Assembly (NCBI RefSeq): GCF_001704415.2
Contig: NC_030811.1
Location: 51,511,591-51,575,590, forward strand
Source: Capra hircus
Lineage: Eukaryota > Chordata > Mammalia > Artiodactyla > Bovidae
DNA: 64,000 bases
Direction of reading: 5' to 3'
The stretch's first letter is position 1, and every line of letters begins with the position of its first letter. The position numbers and the translations under genes are program-made. Below, in pieces: positions 12,445 through 22,893 of the stretch. The notes below the pieces were generated by a model that saw nothing but the letters and a program-made list of their open reading frames with translations, had not been told where the DNA came from and made no database searches.

Positions 12445-12635
12445 ATGAATGGAATATAGAAAGGGTACTGTAGTCATATAGTCCTTGGTTTGAACCAGGT
12501 TTTTGCATGGCCTTGAGAAAGCCACTTAACTTTGCCAAGTTCTGCTTTCTCTATATGTGGACAGAGTGGAATAACACTATTTTAGAAGGCTGATGTGATA
12601 CTTTGGTAGGATTACATGAAGGAATCTGCCACTTG
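12445..12635 (+). mobile_element. MIR SINE
   Basis: The order 'gtagtcatatagtccttggtttgaaccagg', 'ggccttgagaaagccactta', 'actttgccaagttctgcttt' and a terminal 'gaaggctgatgtgatac' matches sense MIR from its tRNA-like head through its core. It is diverged but continuous. Confidence 0.65.
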
Positions 12636-13214
12636 GTATGAACTTCACTTGACAGCTTTATTAGTTGTCAAAGATGGACATGGAGGTGTGGACCAAATGG
12701 AAAACAGAGGACTAAGTAATGTTGAATTATATTTGTGCTTAGAAGCTTATGTTAGTGTCTCTGTCGGCTCTCAAAGCTATATTAAGCATATATATGATAA
12801 TTCTTTAGGACTTGGAAAAATGGGTTTCCACTAAACAGAAGGAAAAGTGGGGCCATCAAGAAGTACAGTCATAAACCTCAATTTGCATCAGTCACTGGTC
12901 AGCTGTATGTATGAGCAGCTCTTACCAGGGGCACTATGGTACCCTGGGGGCTAGTTTGTGAGTATGATGGGGATTCACAGATCCCTGGAGCCTCAGTACT
13001 TTAGAGAGTTCTCTGTTTCTGACTAATATAACACATTTCCTTAAATTGTCCATTGCCACACTGCAGACATGCATTCCCCTGTCCATTGCCATTATTACCT
13101 TGTGTATGAGTTAGACAAAATAGGTCAGACTTTTAGAAGACAGGCCCATGAGGCATAACCCCAAACAAAAATAGTTTACATTTGTCTCTCACTCAGCTCA
13201 GGTTATGGAGCGCT
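12636..13214. other. Unassigned unique sequence
   Basis: No gene or nameable repeat is seen. Confidence 0.4.
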
Positions 13215-13452
13215 TATATAGTGTGCTAAGACTTCCTTGGTGGCTCAGACGGTAAAGCATCTGTCTACAATGAGGGAGACCCAGGTTCAAGCCCTGGGTT
13301 GGGAAGATCCCCTGGAGAAGGACAATGGCAATCCACTCCAGTACTATTGCCTGGAAAATCCCACAGACAGAGGAGCCTGGTAGGCTACAGTCTATGGGGT
13401 CGCAAAGAGTCGGTCACGACTAAGTGACTTCACTTCACTATATAGTGTGCTA
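13215..13452 (+). mobile_element. Bov-tA SINE with 14-bp target-site duplication
   Basis: A full tRNA-derived ruminant SINE: 'acttccttggtggctcagac' head, a B-box-like 'ggttcaagccc', then the BovB-derived part 'ctggagaaggacaatggcaa' to 'cacgactaagtgacttcact'. It is flanked by perfect copies of TATATAGTGTGCTA at 13215-13228 and 13439-13452, so the inserted element is 13229-13438. Mobilisation is by BovB machinery, as is known for this family. Confidence 0.93.
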
Positions 13453-14756
13453 GACTTTGTGAGCTCTGGGTGAGATGGACACGTAGGTGAATCAGACTCA
13501 ACTTGTCCAGTGTAGAACTGGAATAACAGAAGTCCATGTGGTGTTCACCTTGGCCAAGTTAACCTGGACCTCAGTTTCTTAATGTATATTAAAAAAGGAA
13601 GTCTTGGCCAGGTGATTCTCCAAGATCCATTTTACTTCTCTGATTTTTATTTATATACGAAACTTTACGCTAAGTTCCTTAAAACAAAAGAAGCAAAAAA
13701 TAAATCTTAAAGGATAGAGGGATATAATAAGAAACAGAAACATTTAAAATTATTTTAACATCTTAAATTTCCTCTCTAAAAAAAATTAAACTGAATCAAT
13801 AATGATGGCTTCATCCAAGAAGTCAATTTTAGCTCATTATGGAAGAGTCCCAAGGGTCTCAGCTATCCTTTCCTTTTCTTTTTGCCCCATCAAAGTTTTC
13901 CATGTAGATGTTTTTTCCTTCTCCTGCTGTTGGTTGTTTCCTTCATGTTGTTTCCCGCTTGTGTTAATTCACTTTTATGTGACCCCTCACATCATCCATC
14001 AAATTCTCACATGGCCATTACGATATCATTGTTTTAGTTGAGGTCTCAACAGCTTCAATCAATCTATGACCAAAATTCCTACAACTCTTGCTACTCTTTT
14101 TTTCTTCCTTCTTCATTTGGCTCTAGCTCTTTATGGGTAATATTAGTGTTTAGAGGTCTTCCTCCCATTCATCACCCATCTTTCTCCCCGCAAAATCTCT
14201 TTCAAAGTCTCTTCAGCTTTCAGAGCAGAAGAAAGAAATCTCTTTCAGCTTTCAAAATGAACAGAGTGATAATGCAGTAGACACTATTATGCTAAGAATA
14301 CTTGGATTTTGCTTATTAAAGAAGTGAGGCTTCAAGTCATAATAGATATGAGTTTTTCTTTTTAAAATATTACATTCAATTAAGTTGTGTGTGAGCTAGG
14401 CTCACAGCCTATGGTTTATATTGTTATAAGCCACAAATGAAATAAGGATTATAAAACACACTGAAGAGGAAAATGCAGCTTGAGAATATGAAACAAGTGT
14501 TAATTCAAGACATTTAAAGTTTTTTTCCGTTAGTCTCTTTATAATTAAAAACACAAGCTAAATGAAATTAAAGAATAGGATAAAAGGAGGAGGATGTTTT
14601 AAAGAGGCAATTTAAGGTAATTATTGGACAGTCCCAGTTTTGCCCAAAGTCGTCTCTACCCATCTGTCCAGCTATCCATCCAATAGCTTGGGCACTGGAA
14701 GGTCGGGTTGTACAGTATACAGAAAACAAGTTAGATATTGTCCTTTCTATGGAGAT
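13453..14756. other. Unassigned AT-rich sequence
   Basis: No gene or nameable repeat. The adjoining frames at 13802-14041 and 14038-14280 are hydrophobic and serine-rich translations of pyrimidine-rich DNA and show no protein family. Confidence 0.4.
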
Positions 14757-14986
14757 TTTATTCTAATGTTATTTAGTCACTAAGTCATGTGTGATTCTTT
14801 TGTGACCCCATGGACTGTAGCCTGCTAGGCTCTTCTCTCCATGGAATTTTCCAGGCAAAATTACTGAAGTGGGTTGCCATTTCCTTCTCCACGGGATCCT
14901 CCAAACCAGGGATGGAACCCAAGTCTCCTGCATTGTAGGTGGATTCTTTACTACTGGGCCACCTGGGAAGTTCTTTATTCTAATGT
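14757..14986 (-). mobile_element. Bov-tA SINE, antisense, with 13-bp target-site duplication
   Basis: The element at 14770-14973 reads as complement from 'agtcactaagtcatgtgtga' to 'gggccacctgggaag'. TTTATTCTAATGT occurs at 14757-14769 and again at 14974-14986, a perfect 13-bp duplication. The right copy is shared with the next SINE. Confidence 0.9.
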
Positions 14987-15185
14987 GTGCTTAGTCGCTC
15001 AGTCATGTCCAATTCTTTGCGACTCCATGCACCACCAGGCTCTTCTGTCCAGGGGGATTCTCCAGGCAAGAATACTGGAGTGGGTTGCCATGCCCTCCTC
15101 TAGGGATATTCCCAACCCAGGGATCAAACCCAGATCTCCCACACTGCAGGTAGATTCTTTACTATCTGAGCTACCAGGGAAGCCC
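14984..15185 (-). mobile_element. Bov-tA SINE, antisense, second in cluster
   Basis: It runs from 'gcttagtcgctcagtcatgt' to 'gagctaccagggaagccc', a complete antisense copy placed immediately beside the first. It starts inside the duplicated target of the preceding SINE. Confidence 0.9.
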
Positions 15186-15199
15186 AAGAAGACTGGGCT

Positions 15200-15288
15200 T
15201 CTTCCCCATCTTCCCAACCCCAGGAATCGAACCAGGGTCTCCTACATTGCAGGCAGATTCTTTACTAGCTAAGCTACCAGGGAATCAC
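15200..15288 (-). mobile_element. Bov-tA SINE half-copy, antisense
   Basis: Only the tRNA-related head half is present, from 'tcttcccaaccccaggaatc' to 'agctaccaggga'. It is followed at 15291-15299 by TTTATTCTA, the first nine bases of the target repeat at 14757 and 14974. This suggests that the second and third SINE units belong to one compound insertion event or reused the same site. Confidence 0.8.
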
Positions 15289-15558
15289 TATTTATTCTAT
15301 AGTGGAGACCAAATTTTTGAAAAGGTTAACAAATATATGAACTTAATAATCTCAAAATGTGGTATATTCTGTGAAAAACAGTGGAGGGGGAGATGGTGGA
15401 GAATATTTGGGGAGCTTTTAGGGTACTAACATCTGACCAGGTGGCAAGCTGAATCATGCACATATTTAAATAGCATGCTCTTTTTTTTAAAAAAAAATTA
15501 TTTTACTGAAGTATAGTTGATTTACAATGTGGTGTTAATTTCTGCTGCAGAACAAAGT

Positions 15559-15590
15559 AATATATATATATATATATATATGTATATGTA
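15559..15590. repeat. (TA)n microsatellite
   Basis: A run of TA dinucleotides with a late TGTATATGTA interruption, directly left of a SINE. Confidence 0.95.
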
Positions 15591-15760
15591 TCAGCGAAGG
15601 CAATGTCACCCCACTCCAGTACTCTTGCCTGGACAATCCCATGGATGGAGGAGCCTGGTGGGCTGCAGTCCATGAGGTCTAAGAGTCGGACACGACTGAG
15701 TGACTTCACTTTCACTTTTCACTTTCATGCATTGGAGAAGGAAATGGCAACCCATTCCAG
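15591..15760 (+). mobile_element. BOV-A-type SINE inside the microsatellite
   Basis: It runs from 'cagcgaaggcaatgtcaccc' through 'cacgactgagtgacttcact', then continues into a second BOV-A unit ('gcattggagaaggaaatggc') that is cut at 'cccattccag'. This partly dimeric arrangement is characteristic of BOV-A2. The tRNA-like head is absent. Confidence 0.85.
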
Positions 15761-15774
15761 TGTGTGTGTGTGTG

Positions 15775-15829
<55 letters not shown>

Positions 15830-15831
15830 AT
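15761..15831. repeat. Compound (TG)n(TA)n(TG)n microsatellite
   Basis: A TG run, about 40 bases of TA, then another TG run, with the SINE abutting on the left. It is likely length-polymorphic. Confidence 0.95.
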
Positions 15832-16122
15832 AATTTTTCAGGTTCTTTTCCATAATGATTTATCACAGGATTTTTAATATAGTAACTTGTGCTATACAGT
15901 AGGAACTTGTTTATCCGTTCTGTATATAATAGTTTGCATATGCTTGTCCCAAACTCCCAATTTATTCCTCCCCCACCACTACCTCCTGGACTTGGGCAAC
16001 CACAAATATTAATGTTCTTTAAAGGGAAAATGAACTTCCACCTCAGAAACTAGTTTTCTGAAAGGGCTTTAAGAAGATGAGGAGAGAAATGACCAGTTAG
16101 GAGACAGTTCTGTAAACAAAAC

Positions 16123-16346
16123 TGTAGCTTCCAGAATACATATCTTTATGTAATAGGAGCGGGTCAGGCTGAGCTGTTAACCAAAGGCAGTTAGTGGTCC
16201 CACTCAGCCATTGATCATTATCGCAGTGAGCCCCTCCCCAAAGAGAGCAACCAGCGAGTGACCGTTAGTGGTCCGCCCCAGCCATTGGTCAGCTTTGCAG
16301 TAGGCACTCCCTCCTCTGTATAAAAGGAGCCCGAATTCAGCCTGCT
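16123..16346 (+). mobile_element. LTR-like U3/promoter segment, first copy (truncated)
   Basis: The segment begins with TGTAGCTTCC, the TG start expected of an LTR. It contains an inverted CCAAT box (ATTGG, 16284-16288) and a TATA box (TATAAAAG, 16319-16326), then stops at 'gaattcagcc' where a SINE begins. It is repeated at 16618-16842 with roughly 6-7 percent divergence by eye. I take it as endogenous-retrovirus LTR DNA because of the size, TG start and CCAAT/TATA layout. No retroviral coding sequence is adjacent and I cannot name the family. Confidence 0.55.
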
Positions 16347-16617
16347 GCTGCTGCCGCTGTCACTTCAGTAGTGTCCGACTCTGTGTGACCCCATAGACGG
16401 CAGCCCACCAGGCTCCCCCGTCCCTGGGATTCTCCAGGCAAGAACACTGGAGTGGGTTGCCATTTCCTTCTCCAATGCATGAAAGTGAAAAGTGAAAGTG
16501 AAGTAGCTCAGTCGTGTCCAACTCTTAGCGACCCCATGGACTGCAGCCTACCAGGCTCCTCCGTCCATGGGATTTTCCAGGCAGGAGTACTGGAGTGGGG
16601 TGCCATTGCCTTTTCCA
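16347..16617 (-). mobile_element. BOV-A2 dimeric SINE, antisense
   Basis: It starts with the CTG/CCG triplet run 'ctgctgctgctgccgctgtc' and contains two BOV-A units joined by the 'aaaagtgaaagtgaag' linker near 16487-16504. It ends with 'gccattgccttttcc'. It sits exactly between the two copies of the LTR-like segment. Confidence 0.9.
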
Positions 16618-17000
16618 GTAGCTTCCAGAATACAAATCTTTATGTAATAGGAGCGGGGCAGACTCAGCTGTTAGCCAAAGGCAGTTAGTGGTCCTACTCA
16701 GCCATTGATTATTATCGCCGTGAGCCCCTCCCCAAAGAGAGCAACCAGCGAATGACCGTTAGCGGTCTGCCTCAGCCATTGGTCAGCTTTGCAGTAAGCA
16801 CCGCCCCCTCCTCTGTATAAAAGGAGCCCGAATTCCGCCTGAGGGAGACGGTTCTCTGAGAGACGAGTCTGCCATCTGCTTTGTCTGCGAGCTTAGCTTT
16901 GTGGTTACAGTCGTTATTCCTTGCCCCAGCAACCCACCTCCTGATTTATTGGCCTTTCCTATGGGAAGCAGAGCGAGCTTGGGCTGGGTTATCACTTACA
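16618..17000 (+). mobile_element. LTR-like element, second copy (apparently full length)
   Basis: About 383 bases, a normal solo-LTR size, ending in 'atcacttaca' (CA end). It repeats the U3 of the first copy, including ATTGG at 16778-16782 and TATAAAAG at 16816-16823, then continues through 'gggagacggttctctgagag', where the first copy is interrupted. It is richer in CpG than its surroundings. No clear AATAAA signal was seen, which weakens the LTR reading. No gag, pol or env sequence is present. Confidence 0.55.
16816..16823 (+). promoter_or_regulatory. TATA box of LTR-like element
   Basis: TATAAAAG lies 34 bases downstream of an inverted CCAAT box, in the more complete of the two LTR-like copies. 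The layout fits a Pol II core promoter, but there is no evidence here that it is active. Confidence 0.5.
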
Positions 17001-17059
17001 GTGACAGTTTCTAAAGTCAGAGATGACATGAGCCTGACCCTCAGGTAACCCCTCTGTTC

Positions 17060-17495
17060 TCTCCTCCTCCTTGTCTCTCCTCAGTCACTGACATCTTTGC
17101 TGTTCCCTGAACATTTCAGTCCACCTCAGGGCCACCAGACATGCTCTTCCTCTATCTGGAATGCTTTTCCCCCAGAGTCGTATTTCTTGCTCTCTAATTC
17201 TTTTTCGGTCTTCAGTCAAATATCACATTTCTATCGAGGCCTTCTGTGGCCATTGTATTTAAACGTGAACATCCTGTTCCCACCTGGCTTTATTTTTTTT
17301 CCCATAAAACACCATATTATGATATACATTTTATTCTTTTTTTTATTGGCCAGCCATCCCTCAACATTCTGTGTAGGTTCCATGAAGGTAGGGAATTCTG
17401 TCAGCTTTGATTAGTGTTGAATCTCCAGGACCTACCTAGAATAAGGCCTGACATAGAGCAGGTGCTCAATTTCTATTTGTTAAGTAAATGAAATA
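17060..17495 (+). mobile_element. L2 LINE 3' end
   Basis: Clear L2 landmarks in order are 'tctatctggaatgcttttcc', 'cagtcaaatatcacatttct', 'cgaggccttctgtggccatt', 'gtaggttccatgaaggtagg', 'ggacctacctagaataaggc' and 'aggtgctcaatttctatttg' with the terminal 'taagtaaatgaaa'. The 105-codon frame at 17097-17414 lies wholly inside this 3' region and is not a gene. Confidence 0.8.
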
Positions 17496-17504
17496 ATAAA
17501 TGGT

Positions 17505-17612
17505 CATATTTGAATACATATAATATATAATATGAATGTAATGATATAATTCTATATAATATATAATATAGTGATATAATTCTATATAATATGAATATAT
17601 ATAATATAGAAC
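17505..17612. repeat. AT-rich tandem repeat
   Basis: Nearly pure A/T with a repeated unit of about 30 bases. TGATATAATTCTATATAATA occurs at 17542 and again at 17572. Either replication slippage or a degenerate minisatellite would explain it. Confidence 0.8.
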
Positions 17613-18280
17613 TAAATCTACATTATAGTATTAAAATTATTATACTTCAGGCTAACTATGGTAAACCAAAGGCATAAACTCACAAGGACTAAGAGAATGA
17701 GAGGAGATAGTAGCAGAAAGGAAATTTCACCAAAATTTTCATGACAGGTGGTCTTATTTTGCCAGGCTGGGAAAGCTGAAACAAGCCTGCAGGGGAGAAA
17801 CAAATTAGATAGAAGTTATTTGTGCCACAGATCAGGATTTGGAGGCATCTTATATTTCCCCCGTCCCCCTGCATCTTTCTCAAAAAGCTACTAGAGTATA
17901 TACACCACCAAACAGGGGAAAAATTGAGAAAGAAAAACCTAGGATTGAGGAAACAGGACTCTCAGAGACAGGTAAAAGAATTTCCAGAATGAGAGTGAAG
18001 AGAAGTCCCAGCCTGACAGATGGTCATCAGGCATAGGCAGCAACCAGTCCAGACTATAGGAGACAGACAAAAGACTTCAAGGTTGACATCTTTAAAAAAG
18101 AAGAAACTGAAAGACAACCTGGTATATTTGAACATATGGAGAGATTTTACATTTCTATCAGATTTTAAGTAAGGTTCAGTTAGTTTACAGGGATATGGAA
18201 AACTAAAAATATGAGAAAAGAAATGATTAACTCTGAGGAAAAAAAAAGCTATTAAAAAAAAAAGAAATGGAATTATGGTC
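17613..18280. other. Unassigned sequence
   Basis: No gene or nameable repeat. The frame at 17962-18294 (-) is phenylalanine-rich translation of an A/T-rich strand and is not convincing. Confidence 0.4.
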
Positions 18281-18492
18281 AACTTAGGTGGCACTAGTGG
18301 TTAAGAACCTGCCTGCCAATGCAGGAGACATGAGATGCAAGCTCAATCCCTGTTTCGGGAAGATCTCGTGGAGGAGGGCATGGTAAACCACTCCAGTATT
18401 CTTGCCTGGGAAATCCCCATGGACAGAGGAGCATGGTGGGCTACAGTCCATAGCGTCGCAAAGAGTTGGACACAGTTGAAACAACTTAGCAT
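18281..18492 (+). mobile_element. Bov-tA SINE
   Basis: It runs from 'aacttaggtggcactagtgg' via 'cctgcctgccaatgcaggag' and 'cactccagtattcttgcctg' to 'gttgaaacaacttagcat', the ending of the subgroup with a longer 3' segment. A target-site duplication is not obvious. Confidence 0.9.
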
Positions 18493-20483
18493 ATAGTGGC
18501 TCAACTGTGAATAATATTTATTTATTCATCACAATACTACAATTGAGAGGCTGAGGGGGGAGGGTAAGTCTTTGATGTGTGTAGGGAAGTATTAGAAAAA
18601 AAACAAACAGTATCTTCCATAGCTGGGAGTCAGCAAATATTATCTAAAATTGAAACACCAAAAAAAAAAAAACACATTATTTAGAAATATGGAGATGAAA
18701 ACAAGTAGTTAAAAACTGAAAATGACTTCTGGAAAGCAGCATTAAGGGTAGGGAAAAGTAGAATAGGAACTGAAGTTTTCCTTTACAAACCCTATAAGCC
18801 TTGACTTTCTAAGTGATATGTACATGTTATATTTTGATGTAAATAAAAAATAAAGTAATAAGAGGAATGTATGGTTTCTTGTTACTCTCTGGAGAAAGAT
18901 CTTGAAGTAAGACATGTTTATGTTGGAATACCTGTAAATATAGAAGATATAGAAGATACAGGAAATATTTGTTAAATGTAAGTGAATGAATGAATGATGA
19001 GAGTTGTCACAAGTTTATTTAAAAGTTGAGAGTATATCAGTGGCAGCCAGTGAAATGAGAGGCCTTGCATAGGAAGACGATTTAAGGAAGCCCAGAAAAG
19101 ATATGCATTTGTGTACCCCACCACAATGGAGCCCCAGGGTTTCTGCTCAGTTTAACCTATTACACAGTGTAATGCTGGCAAAAATTGCTCATTTCCATAG
19201 AGCTGACTTCGCAGATTTAAAAAGTACTGAATGGGAAATAAATACGCTGCTCTTAATAAATGTCTAGTTAAGGTAGAGTTAATATAGTTAAATGTGAAAG
19301 TGTATGAATGATATATTTTAATAGCATTCAGAGCACATTTCAGCATCAAGATAAATGCAAACTTGAAAAAAAAACTCTTAACGTCCTCTAAACACATTGC
19401 CTTATCATAGCAAATGATAAATTACTAAAGAAACATGTTATTCTGCAGTGTTTTGAAGATTAAGTAGAGTATGAGTGAAATTAACATTGTGTATAAGTGA
19501 AGCTGTGACTATATCATGTCAGGGTGGTAATAAAATTGCAAAGGGGAGAGAATTAGAGTTTTATGCCACAGAAATGGAAGTAGTTTTCATTTTAATTGTT
19601 TTTCTTTAAATGGATTGTTTCTGTAATATACTACATTCTTTCCAGTTCACAGATGTTCAGGAGGGATAAAAGAGTTATAAAATATTCTAATGTGAGCTTC
19701 TAAAATAGCTTTTTTGGAACAGAAAAAGAACAGCCTAAAGAATTCAGAATTTTTAAAGTACAGTAAAGCATTCATATTGCAAATTTAGTGATTCACATTT
19801 TGTGATATGGGAAAACAAATGGACTTTTAACTTTTATGCCATAACTGGCCTTTTAGTCAAATAAATCAGTTTCATCTATGATATTCCACTTTTTAAATTG
19901 GGTGTCTCTCTACAATTCAATTTCTTTCTTCCTCATCTCATCTCCTGCTAGCAGTTCTTTATTAGAAGTGGTGTTAGAAGTCCCCCTTTTCTCTATCAGA
20001 TAGATAGGGTTCTGGTCTTCACTTCACCTGAGCTAACTCAGCAGGATGGATGTATTGTGCCAATGTTGGAGGCTCCCGGCTATCCACTCTATCCCCCTCA
20101 AAATCCCTTTCTCCCTCCCCTCAACCTGTAGCCCTTAGCATGGGCTACTCAGTTCATCTACATCAGCTCCCCCAGGGATGCTATGTTCCTCGCCAGTTCT
20201 CTATTTGACTTTTCTTTTCTGCTTCTTCATATTTCTTTTTAGAAAGCTGTTGTTTTTCCATGATCCTAAAGCTGTTTGTATCCTTGTGCTGTGTACAAAG
20301 GCTCCTGTTAATCTCAATGGCTCTGCTTTTCTCTTACCATTATAATTGCCTTTTCCTTCTGGCCCACATGGTCAGAGCCTCATTTATATGTGCTGAGACG
20401 GGGATCAATTGCCTTGGGTGGGTTCGAGTTCTGTGGGAGACAAGCTTCAAGGTTAAAGGGCCACTTTAATTACTTAAACACCA
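18493..20483. other. Unassigned unique sequence
   Basis: About 2 kb with no gene and no repeat I can name firmly. The AT-rich stretch at 18780-18870 ('gtacatgttatattttgatg' then an A-rich run) may be an old retroelement tail. Confidence 0.4.
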
Positions 20484-20960
20484 CCAACAAATATTTACTA
20501 GGACCTACTATGTAGCAAGTACTATGCTAGGTTTATAATGTTGAACAAGATAGGATCAGCTCTGGTCTTATGAAGTTTAAAATCAGGTGGATGAAATATG
20601 CATTAAACATACAATTGAAATAAATTCATTGTGAACCCATGAATTCCAAGTAACATAATGCTAGGAGAAAATACAGGATGCTATATGTTCACATAACTAG
20701 GATATCTGACCTAATAAGGGGGTTAAGAAAAGTTTCCTTGAGGAAACAACATTTAAATAAAGAGCTGAAGAATAAGTTGGAGTCAGCCAGGGAAAAGTAG
20801 ATCTTTGTCCACTGAAGGAACCTGAGAAGCAAAGGCCTTAGGCAGGGCAGACAGTGGTGTGTTTGAAAAAACCAAGAAAAGGACTGAGAGGCAGGAACAC
20901 AGGCAAGGAGAAGGTACAAGAATGAGGTGGGAGCCTGTGGAAGAAACAGATCATGTAGGC
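20484..20960 (-). mobile_element. L2 LINE 3' portion, antisense
   Basis: 'caacaaatatttactaggac' and 'ctatgtagcaagtactatgc' are the antisense L2 3' end. Further right, 'gtttccttgaggaaacaaca' and 'gagctgaagaataagttgga' fit the upstream antisense segment. The small frames crossing this region on both strands are non-coding. Confidence 0.65.
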
Positions 20961-22493
20961 TGGTACCCAAAGGGCAAGAGGAGGCTTAAATGGAAGCATT
21001 GTTGGTTCAGATTTGACCAGACTGACATTATGCCAAGTGAATTGGAAGGGCATGAGTGTGAATGGGGGCCTTCTACTCCAATCCTCTTCCATATCCTGAT
21101 CCACTGTGGATCCAGGGATTCCTGCGGTCCTGCTACTCTGTCACACACAGGGGTGGGGGAGTTAGGGCGGGGCATGGCACACTAACCCCCTTGAGATGCC
21201 TTGACAAGGTTTCTCATCTAATAGGAATATGGCTATTAGAAGATTCTCTGTTTTTCTTTGGGCATTTCTCTCATTTCTCAATGTCCGATCAGTGATTATT
21301 TTAAGCTTGCTCCTGCTTTCCTAGTCTTGATCCTCTGATCCATCCTGTGGAACATAAAGCTCTAAAATAGCAAAGAACTGGGTGCTCACCCTTGTTTAGC
21401 ATGTGGGTCATCTGATCGTCCACAAAATAGAGTTAACCCTTGAGGTAGGGAAATGTGTGCTTTTGAATGGACAAATCTATTCATTAACTACATTGTCAAC
21501 ATTATTGACAAGAAAAAGACCAGTGATAGAATGAGACATTAAAGAAAAACACAAACACAAATTTCCATTTGCCTAACTGGAGGGTTGTATTTATTTGGTT
21601 TTAAAATTCCATCAGTCCCGCCAGAAGGTTAGGATGACCTACCCCTCCTATCTTCCTCTGCACAGCCCAATAAACAGATTCACTGTGGGAAGCAACACTA
21701 TTGGGCAAAATTTTAATTTCTATCAACTATTTAGAAAAATGAGTTATTTTACTCATCATGCTATGTATAATTTTCAGCATCAGAGTATTTTCTAATGTTT
21801 AGCTTGTAATTCAGCACTTAATATCACTAGGTAAAAATACTTTCTGACTATAAGGGCAAATTCCTTCCTCCCTCTCTTTTTACCTCCTTTTCTTCCTTCT
21901 CTCTTTCTCCCCTTCCATCAGTCAGTATTGTTTATGACATTCAAAGTGTTAACTTCATTTCAAAGTAAAATTTGAATGAAATTAACAATTTTGACAATGA
22001 TTCCAGCATTGTCCTAAAGCGGCCCAATACTGCCTTGTCAAGTCAGTTCCTAACCACGTTGATTTTGCAACTGCAAATCCTGACTAGTGTATTTATTTCA
22101 GTTCACCTGGGCCTTCTCTACATGTGTGCCTTCTTTAGAGGTATGAGAAAAGATAGAATATTTGGGTGGAAGGGGAGAGTCTATTCCGTAGAAAGAGGGG
22201 GAGAGAAGGTGACAATACAGCTCTATACAACAGACTCAAAGAAAAACTAGGCAGTGTGTGAACTACCAAGCACTGCAGTGTGTGGAGCTCTGATATACAA
22301 AGGCAAGTGAGGAGAGATTCATCAGGGAGAGAAGGTGGGAGGCAGCCGGAAGCTTAGGGGTGTAGGCTCATCAAACATGTCATTGTGCTTGACTAGGGCA
22401 TTGCTGCCTCCCTGACCAGCAGTGGAGATGCTGACTACACCACATAGCCCCCTTGGGCTCTATTCATTTGCACATCTGTTCACCCACCGTGGG
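20961..22493. other. Unassigned unique sequence with a pyrimidine-rich patch
   Basis: No gene or nameable repeat. A C/T-rich low-complexity patch lies at about 21866-21917. Confidence 0.4.
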
Positions 22494-22625
22494 CTCAGCA
22501 GGCATTTATTGAGCACTTCATATGAACATGTCAATGAGATAATCACAGATCTTTTTATTCTTGTAGGAGCATAAAGTCTAGTAGGACAGAAATAGATTGG
22601 ATAAAGAAGGGGTCCTAACAGCGAC
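22494..22625 (-). mobile_element. L2 LINE fragment, antisense
   Basis: 'aggcatttattgagcacttc' followed by 'tgtaggagcataaagtctag' keeps the antisense L2 order (feeding into '...ggagcttacagtctag'). Confidence 0.55.
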
Positions 22626-22893
22626 ACTGGCAGGGATGCAGAGAGAAAGGAAGATTTCATTCTGATTGAGTCTGAGGTTCAAATATGGGAACTACATGCT
22701 TAGCCATTAGGTAAGATTATGAGATATGAAACTGTAACATACGCATGAAGTATATGTTAACCCTTCATATCAAATAAGCCTAACATGAAAATTTAACCTT
22801 AGAAAAATTAGGTAGGACTGTTTGTTACATTATGAATAGGTGCCCTGCTATATAAAAAAGATTCTATAAATAACAAGTGCGTCTTAACTCACT

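Larger units (their letters stand above)
15487..16008 (-). mobile_element. LINE-1 3' UTR, antisense, split by microsatellites and a SINE
   Basis: The left part (15487-15558) contains 'gaagtatagttgatttacaa', the complement of the LINE-1 3' end 'ttgtaaatcaactatac'. The right part (15832-16008) contains 'tatcacaggatttttaatat', 'gtgctatacagtaggaactt' and 'ggcaaccacaaat'. The T/A-rich run at 15481-15498 is the remnant of the antisense tail. TA/TG repeats and a SINE occupy the interior. Confidence 0.75.

Noticed and set aside
13229..13438. tRNA gene suggested by the B-box-like 'ggttcaagccc'
   Set aside because: It belongs to the tRNA-related head of a Bov-tA SINE. No cloverleaf-forming full tRNA is present.
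14874..15272. 132-codon open frame
   Set aside because: It is the translation of two antisense Bov-tA SINEs in series. Similar frames recur wherever this SINE occurs (45795-46172, 46784-47148, 49681-50187).
16123..17000. A complete endogenous retrovirus
   Set aside because: Only LTR-like sequence is seen. No gag, pol or env-like frame occurs within several kilobases on either side.
20859..21185. Overlapping frames on both strands of about 75-108 codons
   Set aside because: Part lies in antisense L2 and the rest has no family character. Simultaneous openness on both strands suggests composition, not coding.
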